A stretch of 64,000 nt of DNA from Moritella viscosa (GTDB lineage: Bacteria; Pseudomonadota; Gammaproteobacteria; Enterobacterales; Moritellaceae): contig LN554852.1 of the NCBI GenBank assembly GCA_000953735.1, forward strand, positions 3,111,846 through 3,175,845. Reading direction: 5' to 3'. Under the pieces are notes generated by a model. It was not told the DNA's origin. It ran no database searches and was given only the letters and a program-made list of their open reading frames with translations. A program made the position numbers and the translations under genes. Positions 1 through 10,638 of the stretch are shown here, piece by piece (position 1 is the first letter of the stretch; each line of letters starts with the position of its first letter).

Positions 1-244
1 GTTAACTATGATGATGAATATGGGCTGTACTTTATTTAGATTAACGCCTGAGGAAGCATTACGAGGCGTAACTTGCCATGCAGCACGCGCGTTAGGGTTA
101 CAAGATTCACGCGGTCAAATTCAAGTTGGCTATGATGCTGATTTAGCAATCTGGAATATCGAACACCCAGCACAGTTGGCTTATGAAGTAGCCACACCAA
201 GATTACACTCTCGCATCGTTAACGGAGAGATTTGTCATGACTAA
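1..244 (+). CDS. hutI: Imidazolonepropionase, C-terminal part (cut by window start)
   Basis: This is the 3' end of the gene for imidazolonepropionase, the zinc amidohydrolase that converts imidazolone propionate to N-formimino-L-glutamate in histidine degradation. The reading frame is open from base 2, so the true start lies outside the window. The visible part carries the family's C-terminal hallmarks: an N-M[13 protein letters not shown] stretch, then a G-x-D-A-D-L-A-I-W segment typical of the amidohydrolase composite domain. Its stop codon overlaps the start of hutG by 8 bases, which suggests translational coupling in the operon. Catalytic metal ligands lie upstream and cannot be checked here. 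Confidence 0.93.
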   Translation, partial: LTMMMNMGCTLFRLTPEEALRGVTCHAARALGLQDSRGQIQVGYDADLAIWNIEHPAQLAYEVATPRLHSRIVNGEICHD

Positions 245-1310
245 AACAACTGATCCCGCAGGCTCCCAACATAAAATAATGAATCATGCCGCGACTAATA
301 CTGATATTTGGCAGGGTCGAATTGACGCCGAAGACGGTGACACAGGCATGCGTTTTCATCAAAAAGTCATTTTAATCGGAGAAAACGATCAGTTAACAAA
401 CCAAGCTGGTGTTGTCCTACTCGGTTTCGCTTGCGATGAAGGCGTAAAACGTAACAAAGGCCGTGTTGGTGCAGTACAAGCTCCCGATCTTATTCGTAAA
501 GCACTGGCTAATATGGCATGGCATCATGCCGTTGCTATAGATACAGGTAATAGCACATCAACCCTTGTTGATGCAGGTAATATCTATTGCAACGATACTG
601 ATTTAGCCGCCAGCCAAAAAGAACTGGCTAATCATGTCGAAACAGCCCTCAACCAACAAAACAAAGTGATGGTATTAGGCGGTGGACACGAAATCGCTTG
701 GGGGACATTCCAAGGATTAGCGCAGCATTTTCAGAATGCTAGCATCAGTAAGCCAAAAATCGGTATTATAAACTTTGATGCCCATTTTGATTTACGCACC
801 TATTCAGCAGACGAACAAGCGTTCCCTACTAGCTCAGGCACGCCATTTAATCAGATAGCGAAACACTGCCAACAACTCGGCTGGGCGTTCAATTATGCGT
901 GCCTTGGTGTCAGTCGCGCCAGTAATACCCAAGCGTTATTCACCCTCGCAGATCAACTTGGAGTGCATTATCGCGAAGACCACCAGCTGGCTTCTTATCA
1001 CCTTGCCGAGCGTATCGAAGAATTAATCGCATTTATTGATAACGTGGATTACCTCTATCTAACCATAGATATCGATGTGTTCTCTGCGAGCACTGCACCC
1101 GGTGTTAGCGCACCAGCTGCACGAGGGGTGAATTATGAAAGTGTCGAAGCATTACTACAACCCATATTTAACGCTAAAAATACAGCAGGCCAAGCAAAAT
1201 TGCGAGTAGCTGATTTAGCTGAATACAATCCAAATTTTGATATAGACAATCAAACTGCAAGACTTGCAGCACGATTAACGTGGGATATTACCCGCGCCAT
1301 GTTTAAGTGA
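237..1310 (+). CDS. hutG: Formimidoylglutamase (arginase/agmatinase family)
   Basis: Formimidoylglutamase hydrolyses N-formimino-L-glutamate to glutamate and formamide, the last step of this form of the Hut pathway. The 357-residue protein belongs to the ureohydrolase (arginase) fold. The manganese-binding motifs are visible in order: [18 protein letters not shown] and TIDIDVFSA. The start at 237 overlaps the end of hutI by 8 bases. It gives a slightly long N-terminus of about 20 residues before the conserved WQGR segment, so a later start is possible but no better one is evident. hutU follows 13 bases downstream, preceded by an AAAGGAAA-type ribosome binding site. Confidence 0.94.
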   Translation: MTKTTDPAGSQHKIMNHAATNTDIWQGRIDAEDGDTGMRFHQKVILIGENDQLTNQAGVVLLGFACDEGVKRNKGRVGAVQAPDLIRKALANMAWHHAVAIDTGNSTSTLVDAGNIYCNDTDLAASQKELANHVETALNQQNKVMVLGGGHEIAWGTFQGLAQHFQNASISKPKIGIINFDAHFDLRTYSADEQAFPTSSGTPFNQIAKHCQQLGWAFNYACLGVSRASNTQALFTLADQLGVHYREDHQLASYHLAERIEELIAFIDNVDYLYLTIDIDVFSASTAPGVSAPAARGVNYESVEALLQPIFNAKNTAGQAKLRVADLAEYNPNFDIDNQTARLAARLTWDITRAMFK

Positions 1311-1323
1311 AAAGGAAATCCTA

Positions 1324-2994
1324 ATGACTGATAAACGTTTAGATACGTCTCGTACTATCATTGCCCCTCACGGCACCCAACTCAACGCTAAATCATGGCA
1401 AACCGAAGCGCCATTACGCATGTTGATGAACAATCTACACCCTGATGTTGCCGAGCATCCACATGCATTGGTTGTTTATGGCGGCATTGGTCGCGCGGCG
1501 CGTGATTGGGAATGTTACGACAAAATAGTCGAAGTACTAAAGCGCTTAGAGGATGACGAAACACTACTTGTACAATCAGGTAAACCAGTTGGCGTATTCA
1601 AAACCCACAGTAATGCCCCGCGTGTACTGATTGCCAACTCAAACCTAGTACCACATTGGGCAAACTGGGAACACTTCAACAAGCTAGATAAAGCTGGCTT
1701 GATGATGTATGGGCAGATGACCGCAGGTTCTTGGATCTATATCGGCTCGCAAGGCATTGTGCAAGGTACTTACGAAACATTCGTGGCGATGGCAAAACAA
1801 CATTTTGACGGCCAAGCACAAGGTCGCTGGGTATTAACAGCTGGTTTAGGTGGCATGGGTGGCGCGCAACCGCTTGCCGCAACAATGGCAGGCTTTTCTA
1901 TGATTGCCGTTGAATGTGATGAATCACGTATCGATTACCGCCTGCGTACCGGTTATGTCGATAAAAAAGCCACAACCCTTGATGAAGCATTAGCGCTACT
2001 TGATGAAGCAATCAAAAGCAAGCAACCAATTTCAATTGGCCTACTTGGTAATGCCGCCGATATTTTCCCTGAATTAGTGAAACGTGGTGTCATTCCAGAT
2101 TGTACTACCGACCAAACATCTGCTCACGATCCACTTAATGGTTATCTGCCACAAGGCTGGACCATGGCGCACGCTGCATCAATGCGTAAAGAAGATGAAG
2201 CGGTTGTCGTTAAAGCCGCGAAACAATCGATGGCCGTACAAGTACAAGCCATGTTAGATCTGCAAAAAGCAGGTTCAGCAACCGTAGATTATGGTAATAA
2301 CATTCGTCAAATGGCATTGGAAGAAGGCGTTGAGAATGCGTTTGATTTCCCCGGTTTTGTTCCAGCCTATATTCGACCACTGTTCTGTGAAGGCATAGGT
2401 CCTTTCCGTTGGGTTGCATTGTCTGGTGATCCAGAAGATATTTACAAAACAGATCAAAAAGTAAAAGAGCTGATCCCAGATAATCCACAGCTACACAACT
2501 GGTTAGACATGGCCCGCGAACGTATTCAATTCCAAGGTCTGCCTGCACGTATTTGTTGGGTTGGCTTAAAAGACCGTCAGCGCCTTGGTTTAGCCTTTAA
2601 CGAGATGGTTAAAAATGGCGAACTTAAAGCGCCGATTGTGATTGGTCGTGACCACCTTGATTCCGGTTCTGTTGCGAGTCCTAATCGCGAAACCGAAGGC
2701 ATGATAGATGGTTCTGATGCCGTATCGGATTGGCCATTATTAAATGCTCTGCTCAATACAGCAAGTGGTGCTACTTGGGTATCACTGCATCATGGCGGCG
2801 GCGTTGGCATGGGCTTCTCTCAACATTCAGGCATGGTGATACTTTGTGACGGCACCGATGATGCCCATGAACGTATTAGTCGTGTATTACATAACGATCC
2901 AGCCACTGGTGTCATGCGTCATGCAGATGCGGGTTATGATATTGCCAAAACCTGCGCGAAAGAACAAAACTTAGACCTACCGATGCTTAAATAA
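1324..2994 (+). CDS. hutU: Urocanate hydratase
   Basis: Urocanase adds water to urocanate to give imidazolone propionate, using tightly bound NAD+ as an electrophile. The 556-residue length matches the family. A glycine-rich NAD-binding segment ([13 protein letters not shown], about residues 175-187) and the conserved cysteine in [11 protein letters not shown] (about residues 405-415) are both present, as is the [16 protein letters not shown] region near the C-terminus. It lies between hutG and hutH with short gaps, so the three are almost certainly co-transcribed. No defect is seen. Confidence 0.97.
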   Translation: MTDKRLDTSRTIIAPHGTQLNAKSWQTEAPLRMLMNNLHPDVAEHPHALVVYGGIGRAARDWECYDKIVEVLKRLEDDETLLVQSGKPVGVFKTHSNAPRVLIANSNLVPHWANWEHFNKLDKAGLMMYGQMTAGSWIYIGSQGIVQGTYETFVAMAKQHFDGQAQGRWVLTAGLGGMGGAQPLAATMAGFSMIAVECDESRIDYRLRTGYVDKKATTLDEALALLDEAIKSKQPISIGLLGNAADIFPELVKRGVIPDCTTDQTSAHDPLNGYLPQGWTMAHAASMRKEDEAVVVKAAKQSMAVQVQAMLDLQKAGSATVDYGNNIRQMALEEGVENAFDFPGFVPAYIRPLFCEGIGPFRWVALSGDPEDIYKTDQKVKELIPDNPQLHNWLDMARERIQFQGLPARICWVGLKDRQRLGLAFNEMVKNGELKAPIVIGRDHLDSGSVASPNRETEGMIDGSDAVSDWPLLNALLNTASGATWVSLHHGGGVGMGFSQHSGMVILCDGTDDAHERISRVLHNDPATGVMRHADAGYDIAKTCAKEQNLDLPMLK

Positions 2995-3008
2995 TCTTGG
3001 AGGAAAAC

Positions 3009-4541
3009 ATGTACCAACTAACAATTAAGCCAGGACAACTTACTCTGGCACAGCTTCGTCAAATCAGTCGTGCCCCTGTACAGGTGTCGCTCGACCCTCG
3101 CTGCTATGATGATATCCATGCCAGCACAGAAATTGTAAATAATGTGATTGCAGAAGACCGCATTGCTTACGGTATTAATACCGGTTTTGGCCTGCTTGCT
3201 AACACCCGTATCGCGCCTGAAGATCTCGAAACTCTTCAGCGTAGTATCGTGTTATCCCATGCGGCAGGTATCGGCGAATTCATGAACGACGAAACTGTTC
3301 GATTGATGATGGTGCTTAAAATTAACAGCCTAGCACGTGGTTTCTCAGGTATCCGCTTATCGGTTATTGAAGCGTTAATGCAACTGGTTAATGCCGAAGT
3401 TTACCCGTGCGTACCGAAAAAAGGCTCGGTGGGTGCATCTGGCGATCTCGCCCCACTTGCCCACATGAGCACGGTTTTACTGGGTGAAGGTGAAGCTCGC
3501 TATCAAGGTAAAGTCATTTCGGGTGAAGAAGCATTAACGATTGCAGGCATGCAGAAGATCACGTTAGCGCCGAAAGAAGGGTTAGCCTTGTTAAACGGCA
3601 CGCAAGCATCTACTGCGTTTGGCCTTGAAGGGTTATTTGCTGCCGAAGATCTGTTTGCTTCAGCAACCTTATGTGGCGCAATGACAGTGGAAGCCGCGTT
3701 AGGCAGTCGCCGTCCGTTTGATCCACGCGTTCATCGTGTACGTGGTCACCGTACACAAATGGACTCGGCGGCTATGTATCGTCACATACTTGAATTTAGC
3801 AGTGAAATTGGAAATTCTCATACGGCATGTGAAAAAGTCCAAGACCCTTACTCACTACGTTGCCAGCCGCAAGTGATGGGCGCATGTTTACAACAAATCC
3901 GTAATTCAGCTGAAATATTCGAAGTCGAAGCGAATTCAGTATCAGATAACCCGTTAGTGTTTGCCGATGATGGCGATATTATCTCGGCGGGTAACTTCCA
4001 CGCAGAACCCATTGCGATGGCCAGTGATAACCTTGCGCTGGCGATTGCAGAGATTGGCAGTTTATCAGAACGTCGTATGGCGCTATTGATTGACAGTAGC
4101 TTAAGTAAATTACCGCCATTCCTTGTTGATAATGGCGGCGTTAACTCTGGTTTTATGATTGCGCAGGTAACTGCAGCGGCGTTAGCCAGTGAGAACAAGT
4201 CTTTAGCCCATCCAGCATCGGTCGATAGTTTACCGACCTCAGCCAATCAAGAAGATCATGTATCTATGGCGACCTTTGCTGGGCGTCGTTTAAAAGACAT
4301 GGCTGAAAATACCCGTGGTATCTTAGCGGTTGAGCTGCTGTCTGCGGCACAAGGACTTGATTTCAGAGCGCCGCTAAAATCGTCCCTGTTAATTGAACAG
4401 GCTAAAGCAGAGCTACGTGAACGTGTCGATTTCTACGACAAAGACCGTTACTTTGCGCCTGATATTGCCAAAGCTAATCAACTGCTCCTAGAAGCGGCCC
4501 ACAATAAGCTTGTTGCAAGAGACATGCTACCGAGTTTCTAA
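3009..4541 (+). CDS. hutH: Histidine ammonia-lyase (histidase)
   Basis: Histidase removes ammonia from L-histidine to give urocanate, the first step of the pathway. The Ala-Ser-Gly tripeptide that cyclises into the MIO electrophile is visible in [14 protein letters not shown] (about residues 138-151). The aromatic ammonia-lyase fold is complete at about 510 residues. An in-frame TTG at 2997 would add four residues, but the ATG at 3009 has an ideal GGAGG Shine-Dalgarno sequence at 2999-3003, so I chose 3009. The gene is last in the hut run and is followed by a hairpin with complementary A/T tails. Confidence 0.96.
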   Translation: MYQLTIKPGQLTLAQLRQISRAPVQVSLDPRCYDDIHASTEIVNNVIAEDRIAYGINTGFGLLANTRIAPEDLETLQRSIVLSHAAGIGEFMNDETVRLMMVLKINSLARGFSGIRLSVIEALMQLVNAEVYPCVPKKGSVGASGDLAPLAHMSTVLLGEGEARYQGKVISGEEALTIAGMQKITLAPKEGLALLNGTQASTAFGLEGLFAAEDLFASATLCGAMTVEAALGSRRPFDPRVHRVRGHRTQMDSAAMYRHILEFSSEIGNSHTACEKVQDPYSLRCQPQVMGACLQQIRNSAEIFEVEANSVSDNPLVFADDGDIISAGNFHAEPIAMASDNLALAIAEIGSLSERRMALLIDSSLSKLPPFLVDNGGVNSGFMIAQVTAAALASENKSLAHPASVDSLPTSANQEDHVSMATFAGRRLKDMAENTRGILAVELLSAAQGLDFRAPLKSSLLIEQAKAELRERVDFYDKDRYFAPDIAKANQLLLEAAHNKLVARDMLPSF

Positions 4542-4557
4542 CAACTCAAATTGAATA

Positions 4558-4607
4558 AAAGCCTTAAATCCATGATTTTATGTACACCTAATCAAATTTA
4601 GGGCTTT
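4558..4607. terminator. Putative bidirectional terminator after hutH
   Basis: Arms AAAGCCTTAAAT (4558-4569) and ATTTAGGGCTTT (4596-4607) pair over 12 positions with one G-U type mismatch. The loop is long (26 bases), which weakens the call. The position between two convergent genes is what a shared terminator would occupy. Confidence 0.5.
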
Positions 4608-5203
4608 GCTATGTCATTGAGCTGTCGATCGTGGAACTTAGAGAGTAATAATACTGAGACTATCGCCCCTAATAGTGCAAGCCCCATATCTGATTGGGTA
4701 TCCCATATATAACCTTGAGTACCTAAAAATGCTTCAGCATTCTCTCCCGTAGTTAACGCTACCCACCATTCGATAAGTTCATAAAACGCACTAAACGCGA
4801 GACTCACCGAGATAATAAACAGTACCCGCCAACGATCACCATTGACAACCTTCTTTCGTATCAATAATTCTCTGGCAATTAATGCAGGTACAAAACCTTG
4901 GAAGAAATGCCCAACTTTATCGTAGTTATTCCTTTCAGCACCAAATAAACCATCAAAAAAAGGGACTTCGGCATACGTATAATGACCACCTATCATCAAG
5001 ACAATACAATGTACCAAAATGAAGAAATACAGCAGTGACGTCAGTCTAAAACTATTATAAGTTGACGCTAGAATAACAGCGCCGATGATTGCAGGTACGA
5101 CTTCAAGGAACCAAGTAAACTGATCTTTTGGATCAATACCAGACCAAATCAGTACAACTGCGAAAGTTATAATCCAGAGGTATTTAATAATACGGTACTC
5201 CAT
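4598..5203 (-). CDS. DUF2238 / YjdF-like inner-membrane protein
   Basis: A 201-residue polytopic membrane protein of the DUF2238 (YjdF-like) family, whose biochemical function is not established. About six hydrophobic segments are visible, starting with the N-terminal IIKYLWIITFAVVLIW. The family signature region is recognisable: YDKVGHFFQGFVPAL in the middle, an SAFYELIEWW segment, then a G-x-Q-G-Y-x-W-D-T-Q-x-D-M motif before the last helix. The stop codon lies inside the right arm of the hutH-side hairpin. The gene is convergent with hut and divergent from the BCCT transporter gene; nothing ties it functionally to either. Confidence 0.8.
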   Translation of the reverse strand: MEYRIIKYLWIITFAVVLIWSGIDPKDQFTWFLEVVPAIIGAVILASTYNSFRLTSLLYFFILVHCIVLMIGGHYTYAEVPFFDGLFGAERNNYDKVGHFFQGFVPALIARELLIRKKVVNGDRWRVLFIISVSLAFSAFYELIEWWVALTTGENAEAFLGTQGYIWDTQSDMGLALLGAIVSVLLLSKFHDRQLNDIAKP

Positions 5204-5479
5204 AAAATAGTATGTATGTCACTGAGTATATTAATGTTAATGATATGTTACAAGCAGGGCGAGATCAAAAAACAACCACACCTAAACTACAACCAACATA
5301 AAAACATTACCAAAGAGGTAGTGCAAGCCCTAAGTCACTGACAAAAATGATTTTAAAATATCGAAAAAACAAACGTATTGGTTAAATATATCGCAAAACA
5401 TAATCGATAGGAATGTTGAACTGGAATATTAATAAAATACTGGTAATATACCGCCCCTCACACCCTAAGTGAGAATTTT

Positions 5480-7072
5480 ATGCAACTAAATGCATGCCAG
5501 ATTGGCGAAGAAGTACCCGTAATACCGAATACCTCAACGCGTCGCAAAAGCGACAAATTGGTTCCAGCATTAACAATTGGCTTCATTAGCTTATTTTTAT
5601 TGTCTGCGATCATTGACCTCCCTCGTTTCACAACCTTAATTCAAGACTTATTTTCAGCAGCCGCTGGACAATTTGGTTACTTTTGGCAATGGCTAATGGT
5701 AGCGAACTTTGCTGTTGCGTTATGCATTGCGGCAACCCGTTACGGTAAAACCCGTATGGGCCTGAAAACCAAACCTGAAATAGGTACGTTCCGCTGGTTA
5801 GCAATGATCATGTGTACCCTATTAGCAGGTGGTGGCGTTTTCTGGTCTGCTGCAGAGCCTATTTATCATTTCATTACGCCATCAGCAAGCTATCCTGACA
5901 TTGTAGGATCAACTGTTGATGCAGTTGTCCCAGCACTAAGTCAAAGCTTTTTGCATTGGGGGTTCCTTGCGTGGTCAGTGCTTGGCACACTCGCAACGAT
6001 TGTATTGATGTATGCACATCACCATCATGGTATTAAGTTGCGCCCACGTGCGTTACTTTTCCCTATCGTTGGTAATCGTCTAGAAAACCATTGGTTTGGC
6101 GCAGTCATTGACGCATGTTCAATTATTGCCGTCGCAGCTGGTACAATTGGTCCTATTGGTTTCTTAGCATCGCAAATGGGCTATAGCCTAGAAGTCCTAA
6201 TCGGACTTAAAAATGACATGAACTCTCAGCTGATGATATTAGCCGTGGTAGTGTTAATTTGTGCGCTATCGGCCGCATCAGGCATGGACAAAGGTTTACA
6301 GTGGCTTAGCCGCTTAAATGTCATTGGCGCGTTCGCATTACTATTAGCGATCCTGATCTTAGGTCCCACACAATTCATTTTTGAAGAGTTTGGTCGTGCA
6401 TTTGCAACTTATTTGCAAGATATACCAGCGATGAGTTTAACTAGCGATAATCCAGGTTGGAATGTTTGGTGGACTTGGTTCTTCTGGGGCTGGTTCATTG
6501 GTTTTGCACCTATGATGGCGATTTTTATTGCGCGTATTTCAGAAGGTCGTAGTATCCGTGAGTTAGTATTGGCTGTTGCCATTGGAGCACCGATTGCTAC
6601 AAACTTCTGGTTCTCGGTATTAGGCGGTACAGGCATTTTCCTCGAGCTACAAACACCGGGTATCATTTCAGCCCCATTAAATGAAGCTGGCTTACCTGCG
6701 GTATTATTAGCAATATTACAGCAATTACCATTAAGCGAAATCTTGCTACCTGCATTCTTAATACTCACGACAACGTTTGTTGTAACCACAGGTGACTCGA
6801 TGGCTTATTCGATAGCGATGGTTGTATCTGGCGATAATGAACCCGACCGTAAGCAGCGCATATTCTGGGCTGTTATCATGGGTTGTGTTGCTGCAGTATT
6901 ATTACTCGCGGGTGACGGTGGTTTAAATGCACTGCAATCATTCATTGTGATTACTGCTGTACCAGTATCATTACTTATTGCCGCAACCTTGTTAACAGGG
7001 CCAATGGCTGCAATTAAGATGACTAAAGCACAAGATGCGCTACTTGCAGAAAAAGCACTAGCAAAAGCATAA
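5480..7072 (+). CDS. BCCT-family transporter
   Basis: A 530-residue secondary transporter of the betaine/carnitine/choline (BCCT, TC 2.A.15) family in the inner membrane. About 12 transmembrane segments are visible. The aromatic family signature is present in NVWWTWFFWGWFIGFAPMM, followed by FIARISEGRSIREL, and GGGVFWSAAEPIYHF matches the conserved substrate-proximal helix. Substrates in this family are quaternary amines, sometimes taurine, and the sequence alone does not decide which. A cytoplasmic regulatory C-terminal extension is absent: the protein ends soon after the last helix. A strong terminator follows. Proximity to hut does not by itself make it a histidine or urocanate transporter. 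Confidence 0.9.
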   Translation: MQLNACQIGEEVPVIPNTSTRRKSDKLVPALTIGFISLFLLSAIIDLPRFTTLIQDLFSAAAGQFGYFWQWLMVANFAVALCIAATRYGKTRMGLKTKPEIGTFRWLAMIMCTLLAGGGVFWSAAEPIYHFITPSASYPDIVGSTVDAVVPALSQSFLHWGFLAWSVLGTLATIVLMYAHHHHGIKLRPRALLFPIVGNRLENHWFGAVIDACSIIAVAAGTIGPIGFLASQMGYSLEVLIGLKNDMNSQLMILAVVVLICALSAASGMDKGLQWLSRLNVIGAFALLLAILILGPTQFIFEEFGRAFATYLQDIPAMSLTSDNPGWNVWWTWFFWGWFIGFAPMMAIFIARISEGRSIRELVLAVAIGAPIATNFWFSVLGGTGIFLELQTPGIISAPLNEAGLPAVLLAILQQLPLSEILLPAFLILTTTFVVTTGDSMAYSIAMVVSGDNEPDRKQRIFWAVIMGCVAAVLLLAGDGGLNALQSFIVITAVPVSLLIAATLLTGPMAAIKMTKAQDALLAEKALAKA

Positions 7073-7076
7073 CAAA

Positions 7077-7131
7077 CAAAACAGCCTGACATTAATAAGC
7101 AATGTGAGCTTAATATTATCAGGCTGTTTTA
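7077..7131. terminator. Rho-independent terminator after BCCT gene
   Basis: The arms AAAACAGCCTGA (from 7078) and TCAGGCTGTTTT (7119-7130) pair perfectly, with further A/T pairing inside and flanking A and T tails on both sides. It begins 5 bases after the transporter stop codon. Confidence 0.85.
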
Positions 7132-7239
7132 TTCCTCATCTCGAATAACATTTCTTATCAATTCTACCGTCAGTCCTATAGAACGAGCAAAGGCAATTTC
7201 AAATTTACCCGACTCTAAACCAAACTGCTTCGCTAACTA
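7129..7239 (-). pseudogene. Possible C-terminal remnant of an unidentified gene
   Basis: On the minus strand, 35 codons (7236 down to a stop at 7129-7131) read like protein, with the segment EIAFARSIGLTVELIR inside. They are preceded in frame by a TAG codon (7237-7239) and a short ATG-started peptide. I do not recognise the family. It may be the decayed end of a gene or a chance reading frame; the amphipathic, protein-like composition is the only evidence. Confidence 0.2.
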
Positions 7240-7306
7240 AACCAAAGCACATAGGATCATAAACGTAATAAAGTATTGGTTTTACTGATAGCATTTGAAA
7301 GTGCCC

Positions 7307-7657
7307 TTAATCATTACGCTCAGAACGGTTTTCAGCAACAATATCAGAGTCTTTCTGCGCGTAAAAATCAACTCTAAACTCAGTATCATCCGTCATAAAC
7401 TCGACCTTATGCCAATACTCCGGCGGTGAAATGGCCGACTCGCCTTTTTCAATCACAACTTCTTGCTCTATCGCACCTCGTCTTTCGGTAAAACCATAAA
7501 ATTTCAACGAGCCACTAGTAACCTTAATTTTTCCGTAAACACCTGCGCGGGTATTATGTAAGTGTAGAAACATTTTAGGGATATTATTCGGCGTAAAGAC
7601 GGGCGTTGATTTGTAGTTAACAAAATCAGTTGGGATTGTCGGCATAAGCACACTCAC
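7307..7657 (-). CDS. DUF1971 (YeaR/TehB-N-like) small cupin
   Basis: A 116-residue protein of the DUF1971 family, the small cupin-like fold found in E. coli YeaR and at the N-terminus of some TehB proteins. The order of conserved features matches: an STPVF segment near the N-terminus, then T-R-A-G-V-Y-G-K-I, ISPPEYWHKVEFMTDD in the second half, and FRVDFYA near the end. YeaR is linked to nitrate or nitrite stress responses and TehB to tellurite, but the molecular function of this domain is not settled. The gene is monocistronic; its 5' side faces a glycosidase gene remnant. Confidence 0.82.
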   Translation of the reverse strand: MSVLMPTIPTDFVNYKSTPVFTPNNIPKMFLHLHNTRAGVYGKIKVTSGSLKFYGFTERRGAIEQEVVIEKGESAISPPEYWHKVEFMTDDTEFRVDFYAQKDSDIVAENRSERND

Positions 7658-7740
7658 TTGTAGTAAAGATAATGATTAATAGGTATAAAATATACGCCCA
7701 TTATCCATTAGCGCAAGTAAGATATCCCAACGGTTAAATC

Positions 7741-8140
<400 letters not shown>

Positions 8141-8500
8141 AACAACCGAACTTCATTTATATTAAAATGATTTAGCATCACTTAATCCCTGATTTTTAGA
8201 ATACTCATTCAATGATGATCTCAAACTTAAACCGCATAATGCATTCGGATAATTTTTGATATTTCAAAATAACATTGTGGTATGTGTATGAGCTGTTGCC
8301 ATTATAATCTTTGAGGAAATTAGGTTTAGCGTTGACAAGGTTTAGTGCTTATGCGCTATGTTTCAATTAGGAGGCTTCGCATTACTGTAAGTAAAGCGAA
8401 GTTGAGATTAACCCCTCATTAAGAGGCTAAAAATTGTTTGCTAAAATGTGTAGCGAAGCGGAACCGGGCAAACTGTTTTCAGCCCTGCTTTAATTACTTA

Positions 8501-9625
8501 TTAGGCGAACGATGTTATCGTATTTCTTGAGACTAAAGTATTATCATTATATTTGATATCCATACTTTTCTTATTCACATCGTAGAAATAATGCATGATT
8601 TCATGTCCATTAAAATCATCTTCACCTAAAGGATAAAGTGCATAAGGATTATGATATATTTGTAATCCATCAAGATGAGTTTCAGTATGTTCACTGGCTT
8701 CATAAAGATACATATCATGACCACACACATCATACCCAGAAAAGAAGCGCTCAGAGAAAATATCATACGTATCTGAAATTTGAGTCCTAAAACGTCCTAT
8801 TTTATCCAAGCCCTCTTTAGCCATAAATTCAACTATACCAATTTTTCTCATTCGAGTAGCTCGAACAAGGCTAGCAGTTCCAGCTTCAACAACAGCCTTA
8901 CCAAAAGTCCCTGTAGTTGAAAAGATCACAGCACTAATTTCTTTATAAGAATCGTTAGTAAAAATACCCAAATCAACATTTTGACCATTTCTATTTAATA
9001 TAAACTCAACAGCTTCTTGTGGTAAGTTATAATCCTTTGGCGGTTCTAAACCGTACAGAACTCGATTTATAGCTGTATTATTCTGAGTTTGCGCTAATTT
9101 ACTATCAAATGGCGAAACAGCTAATACAAAAGGATTACCTTTTACATGCTCTAAAGATGAGTATGGATGCTTTTTCTTTCCATCACCTAAATAGAGTTGA
9201 TGTTTATCTCTAATTTTCCCTGACAATTTCAATGTTGATTCATTTAAAAAATCTTCATTATTAGCATCTGAACTATCAATTTCTAATTTCTGAGGTTTTG
9301 ACGGGTTTGAAGTTACAGCTTCAACCGAAATTCGTCGATTATCTTTATTAATGAGATTAAAATCAGGACTAGCCTTAGAATAATCGATATCAAATCCAAG
9401 CGATTTAAATGCCTTATTTAAATATAATTCCCAAAAAGACGAATTGAATGTTGTTTGAAACTCTTTGATGAATTTTTTAGCTTCTCCACTTCGCTCAAGT
9501 AAGCCTTCTCCCCATTCATTAATAACAACGTGTGTTTTTGCATAAATGGGATCTGTTAAAACTTGTTTAAACAATAAATCTTGCTTACTTTCGTCAACAA
9601 TTACATTAAAAAGATCTTTACTCAA
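8501..9625 (-). CDS. Hypothetical protein with a PD-(D/E)XK-like region
   Basis: A 374-residue protein that I cannot place in a named family. Near residues 60-105 the order FWELYLNKAFKSLGF, then SPDFNLI, then ISVEAVTS resembles the helix-E, PD, then E-x-x pattern of PD-(D/E)XK nuclease-like folds. The usual lysine after the last acid is not in its standard place, so catalysis is uncertain. The rest is mixed alpha/beta without membrane segments; His- and Tyr-rich patches occur near the C-terminus (YDVCGHDMYLYEASEH). A defence or DNA-modification role is an inference from the fold hint and the accessory location. Start ATG at 9625 is preceded by an AGGAG-like site. Confidence 0.7.
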   Translation of the reverse strand: MSKDLFNVIVDESKQDLLFKQVLTDPIYAKTHVVINEWGEGLLERSGEAKKFIKEFQTTFNSSFWELYLNKAFKSLGFDIDYSKASPDFNLINKDNRRISVEAVTSNPSKPQKLEIDSSDANNEDFLNESTLKLSGKIRDKHQLYLGDGKKKHPYSSLEHVKGNPFVLAVSPFDSKLAQTQNNTAINRVLYGLEPPKDYNLPQEAVEFILNRNGQNVDLGIFTNDSYKEISAVIFSTTGTFGKAVVEAGTASLVRATRMRKIGIVEFMAKEGLDKIGRFRTQISDTYDIFSERFFSGYDVCGHDMYLYEASEHTETHLDGLQIYHNPYALYPLGEDDFNGHEIMHYFYDVNKKSMDIKYNDNTLVSRNTITSFA

Positions 9626-10125
9626 AACTTACTCCTAGTTCGCCTACCGTTTGTATATTCGGCATGCGCGTTTATCTTATCAGACCAGTAGTCACCATGC
9701 TGCTAATCATTTAAATTTAAAACGGATTTAGTATTTACCTGAACACGGCTTCTGGAAAAACGAGAATGACTGTTTTTCATGCTTCATATCCCCTGAAAAA
9801 CGAGGATACTGATCCTTATGCTATTTAATTTAAAGTTATTTTGCAATAAACACAATCACAGGTTAACCAAGGAGCCGCGCTAAATTTAACCATGTTCACA
9901 ATTTGTTTATATTGTTGAAGGCTCAACTGTAGTGGCTAAGTAATATAGCCCACTGTTTTTAGTTCATTCTTGTAAATTATGTGCTGCGAAAAGTAACGCC
10001 CAACCTTCACATGAGAAAATATATGGCAAACAGACATAGACAGATTGTGAGTGAGTAACAGCTCTAACAGATAGTAATACATATCTGATTTTGTAGAATG
10101 AAGGCTGATTAATTTACTTTTAAAA
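9626..10125. other. 500-base spacer with repeat R1
   Basis: No gene is seen. The spacer holds repeat R1 (9931-10042) and a CATTTAAATTTAAAACGG stretch at 9708-9725 that closely resembles one at 11841-11858 in another spacer of the same segment. Promoters for the upstream nuclease-like gene probably lie near its start, but none is distinctive. Confidence 0.5.
9931..10042. repeat. Direct repeat R1 with hairpin
   Basis: A repeat of about 105 bases shared with R2 (10806-10920). Common blocks include TAAGTAATA, CCACTGTTTT, GTTCATTCTTGTAAAT and GAAAAGTAAC. The start folds into a hairpin, AGTGGCTA pairing with TAGCCCACT. Where R1 has a CTA/TAG pairing, R2 has CGA/TCG, a compensatory change that suggests a selected structure. 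Confidence 0.7.
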
Positions 10126-10638
10126 TTATTCTAGCTCTGGGTCATAAGGTTCTGGCTCTAAAAGTCCATTATCTCTTTCATACTGATTGTCTAGCTCCAT
10201 TAAAATATCATCAGAATAATCCCTTGATTCGTTATAATGTCGAATTCTTGATTGATTTTGGGGGATTTCCAACGTTCGAAGCACAGCTTTATTTAGTGCT
10301 TGTTCGTGTTCTCTATTAATTTCATGGACTCTTTGAGTATGTTCTTGTAAGAGCTTACGAATTAAATTGCGCTTTTCTTCTTCAAAGATATCGCTTGCTT
10401 TTCTTATTTCATCTCTTCTTATTACTTTGAAATTATTAGATATTTCAGTTTGTAATTTAACTTTCTGATTAACTAGTTCTTGTTTAAGTCGTGAGATTTC
10501 TATTTTTGCTTCGCTTAGTTCAAGTGAAAAGTCTGAAGATATATTTTTTACTTGATCTTGTTTATCCTGAGCAGATACAACATAAGTAACTTTCTTCTTT
10601 CTGATTACTGTAGTGTCTTTAGATAAAGATAACTTCAT
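10126..10638 (-). CDS. Small coiled-coil protein, unknown function
   Basis: A 170-residue, highly charged protein. Residues of about 35-120 are predicted by eye to form a long coiled coil (heptads such as LSEAKIEISRLKQELVNQKV, then EEEKRNLIRKLLQEHTQ). The last 40 residues are acidic and rich in Tyr and Pro, ending in EPEPYDPELE. There is no signal peptide or membrane segment. I recognise no family. The gene is bracketed by direct repeats R1 and R2, so gene plus one repeat behaves like a discrete module of about 880 bases. Confidence 0.65.
   Translation of the reverse strand: MKLSLSKDTTVIRKKKVTYVVSAQDKQDQVKNISSDFSLELSEAKIEISRLKQELVNQKVKLQTEISNNFKVIRRDEIRKASDIFEEEKRNLIRKLLQEHTQRVHEINREHEQALNKAVLRTLEIPQNQSRIRHYNESRDYSDDILMELDNQYERDNGLLEPEPYDPELE

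Noticed and set aside
2210-2548. Open frames antisense to hutU, hutH, menD, menF and the SMC gene.
   Set aside because: They are shadows of strongly coding frames with known motifs on the other strand.
5480-7072. BCCT transporter as histidine or urocanate permease of the hut cluster.
   Set aside because: The family carries quaternary amines; there is a divergent gene and a terminator between it and hutH, so proximity alone is not enough.
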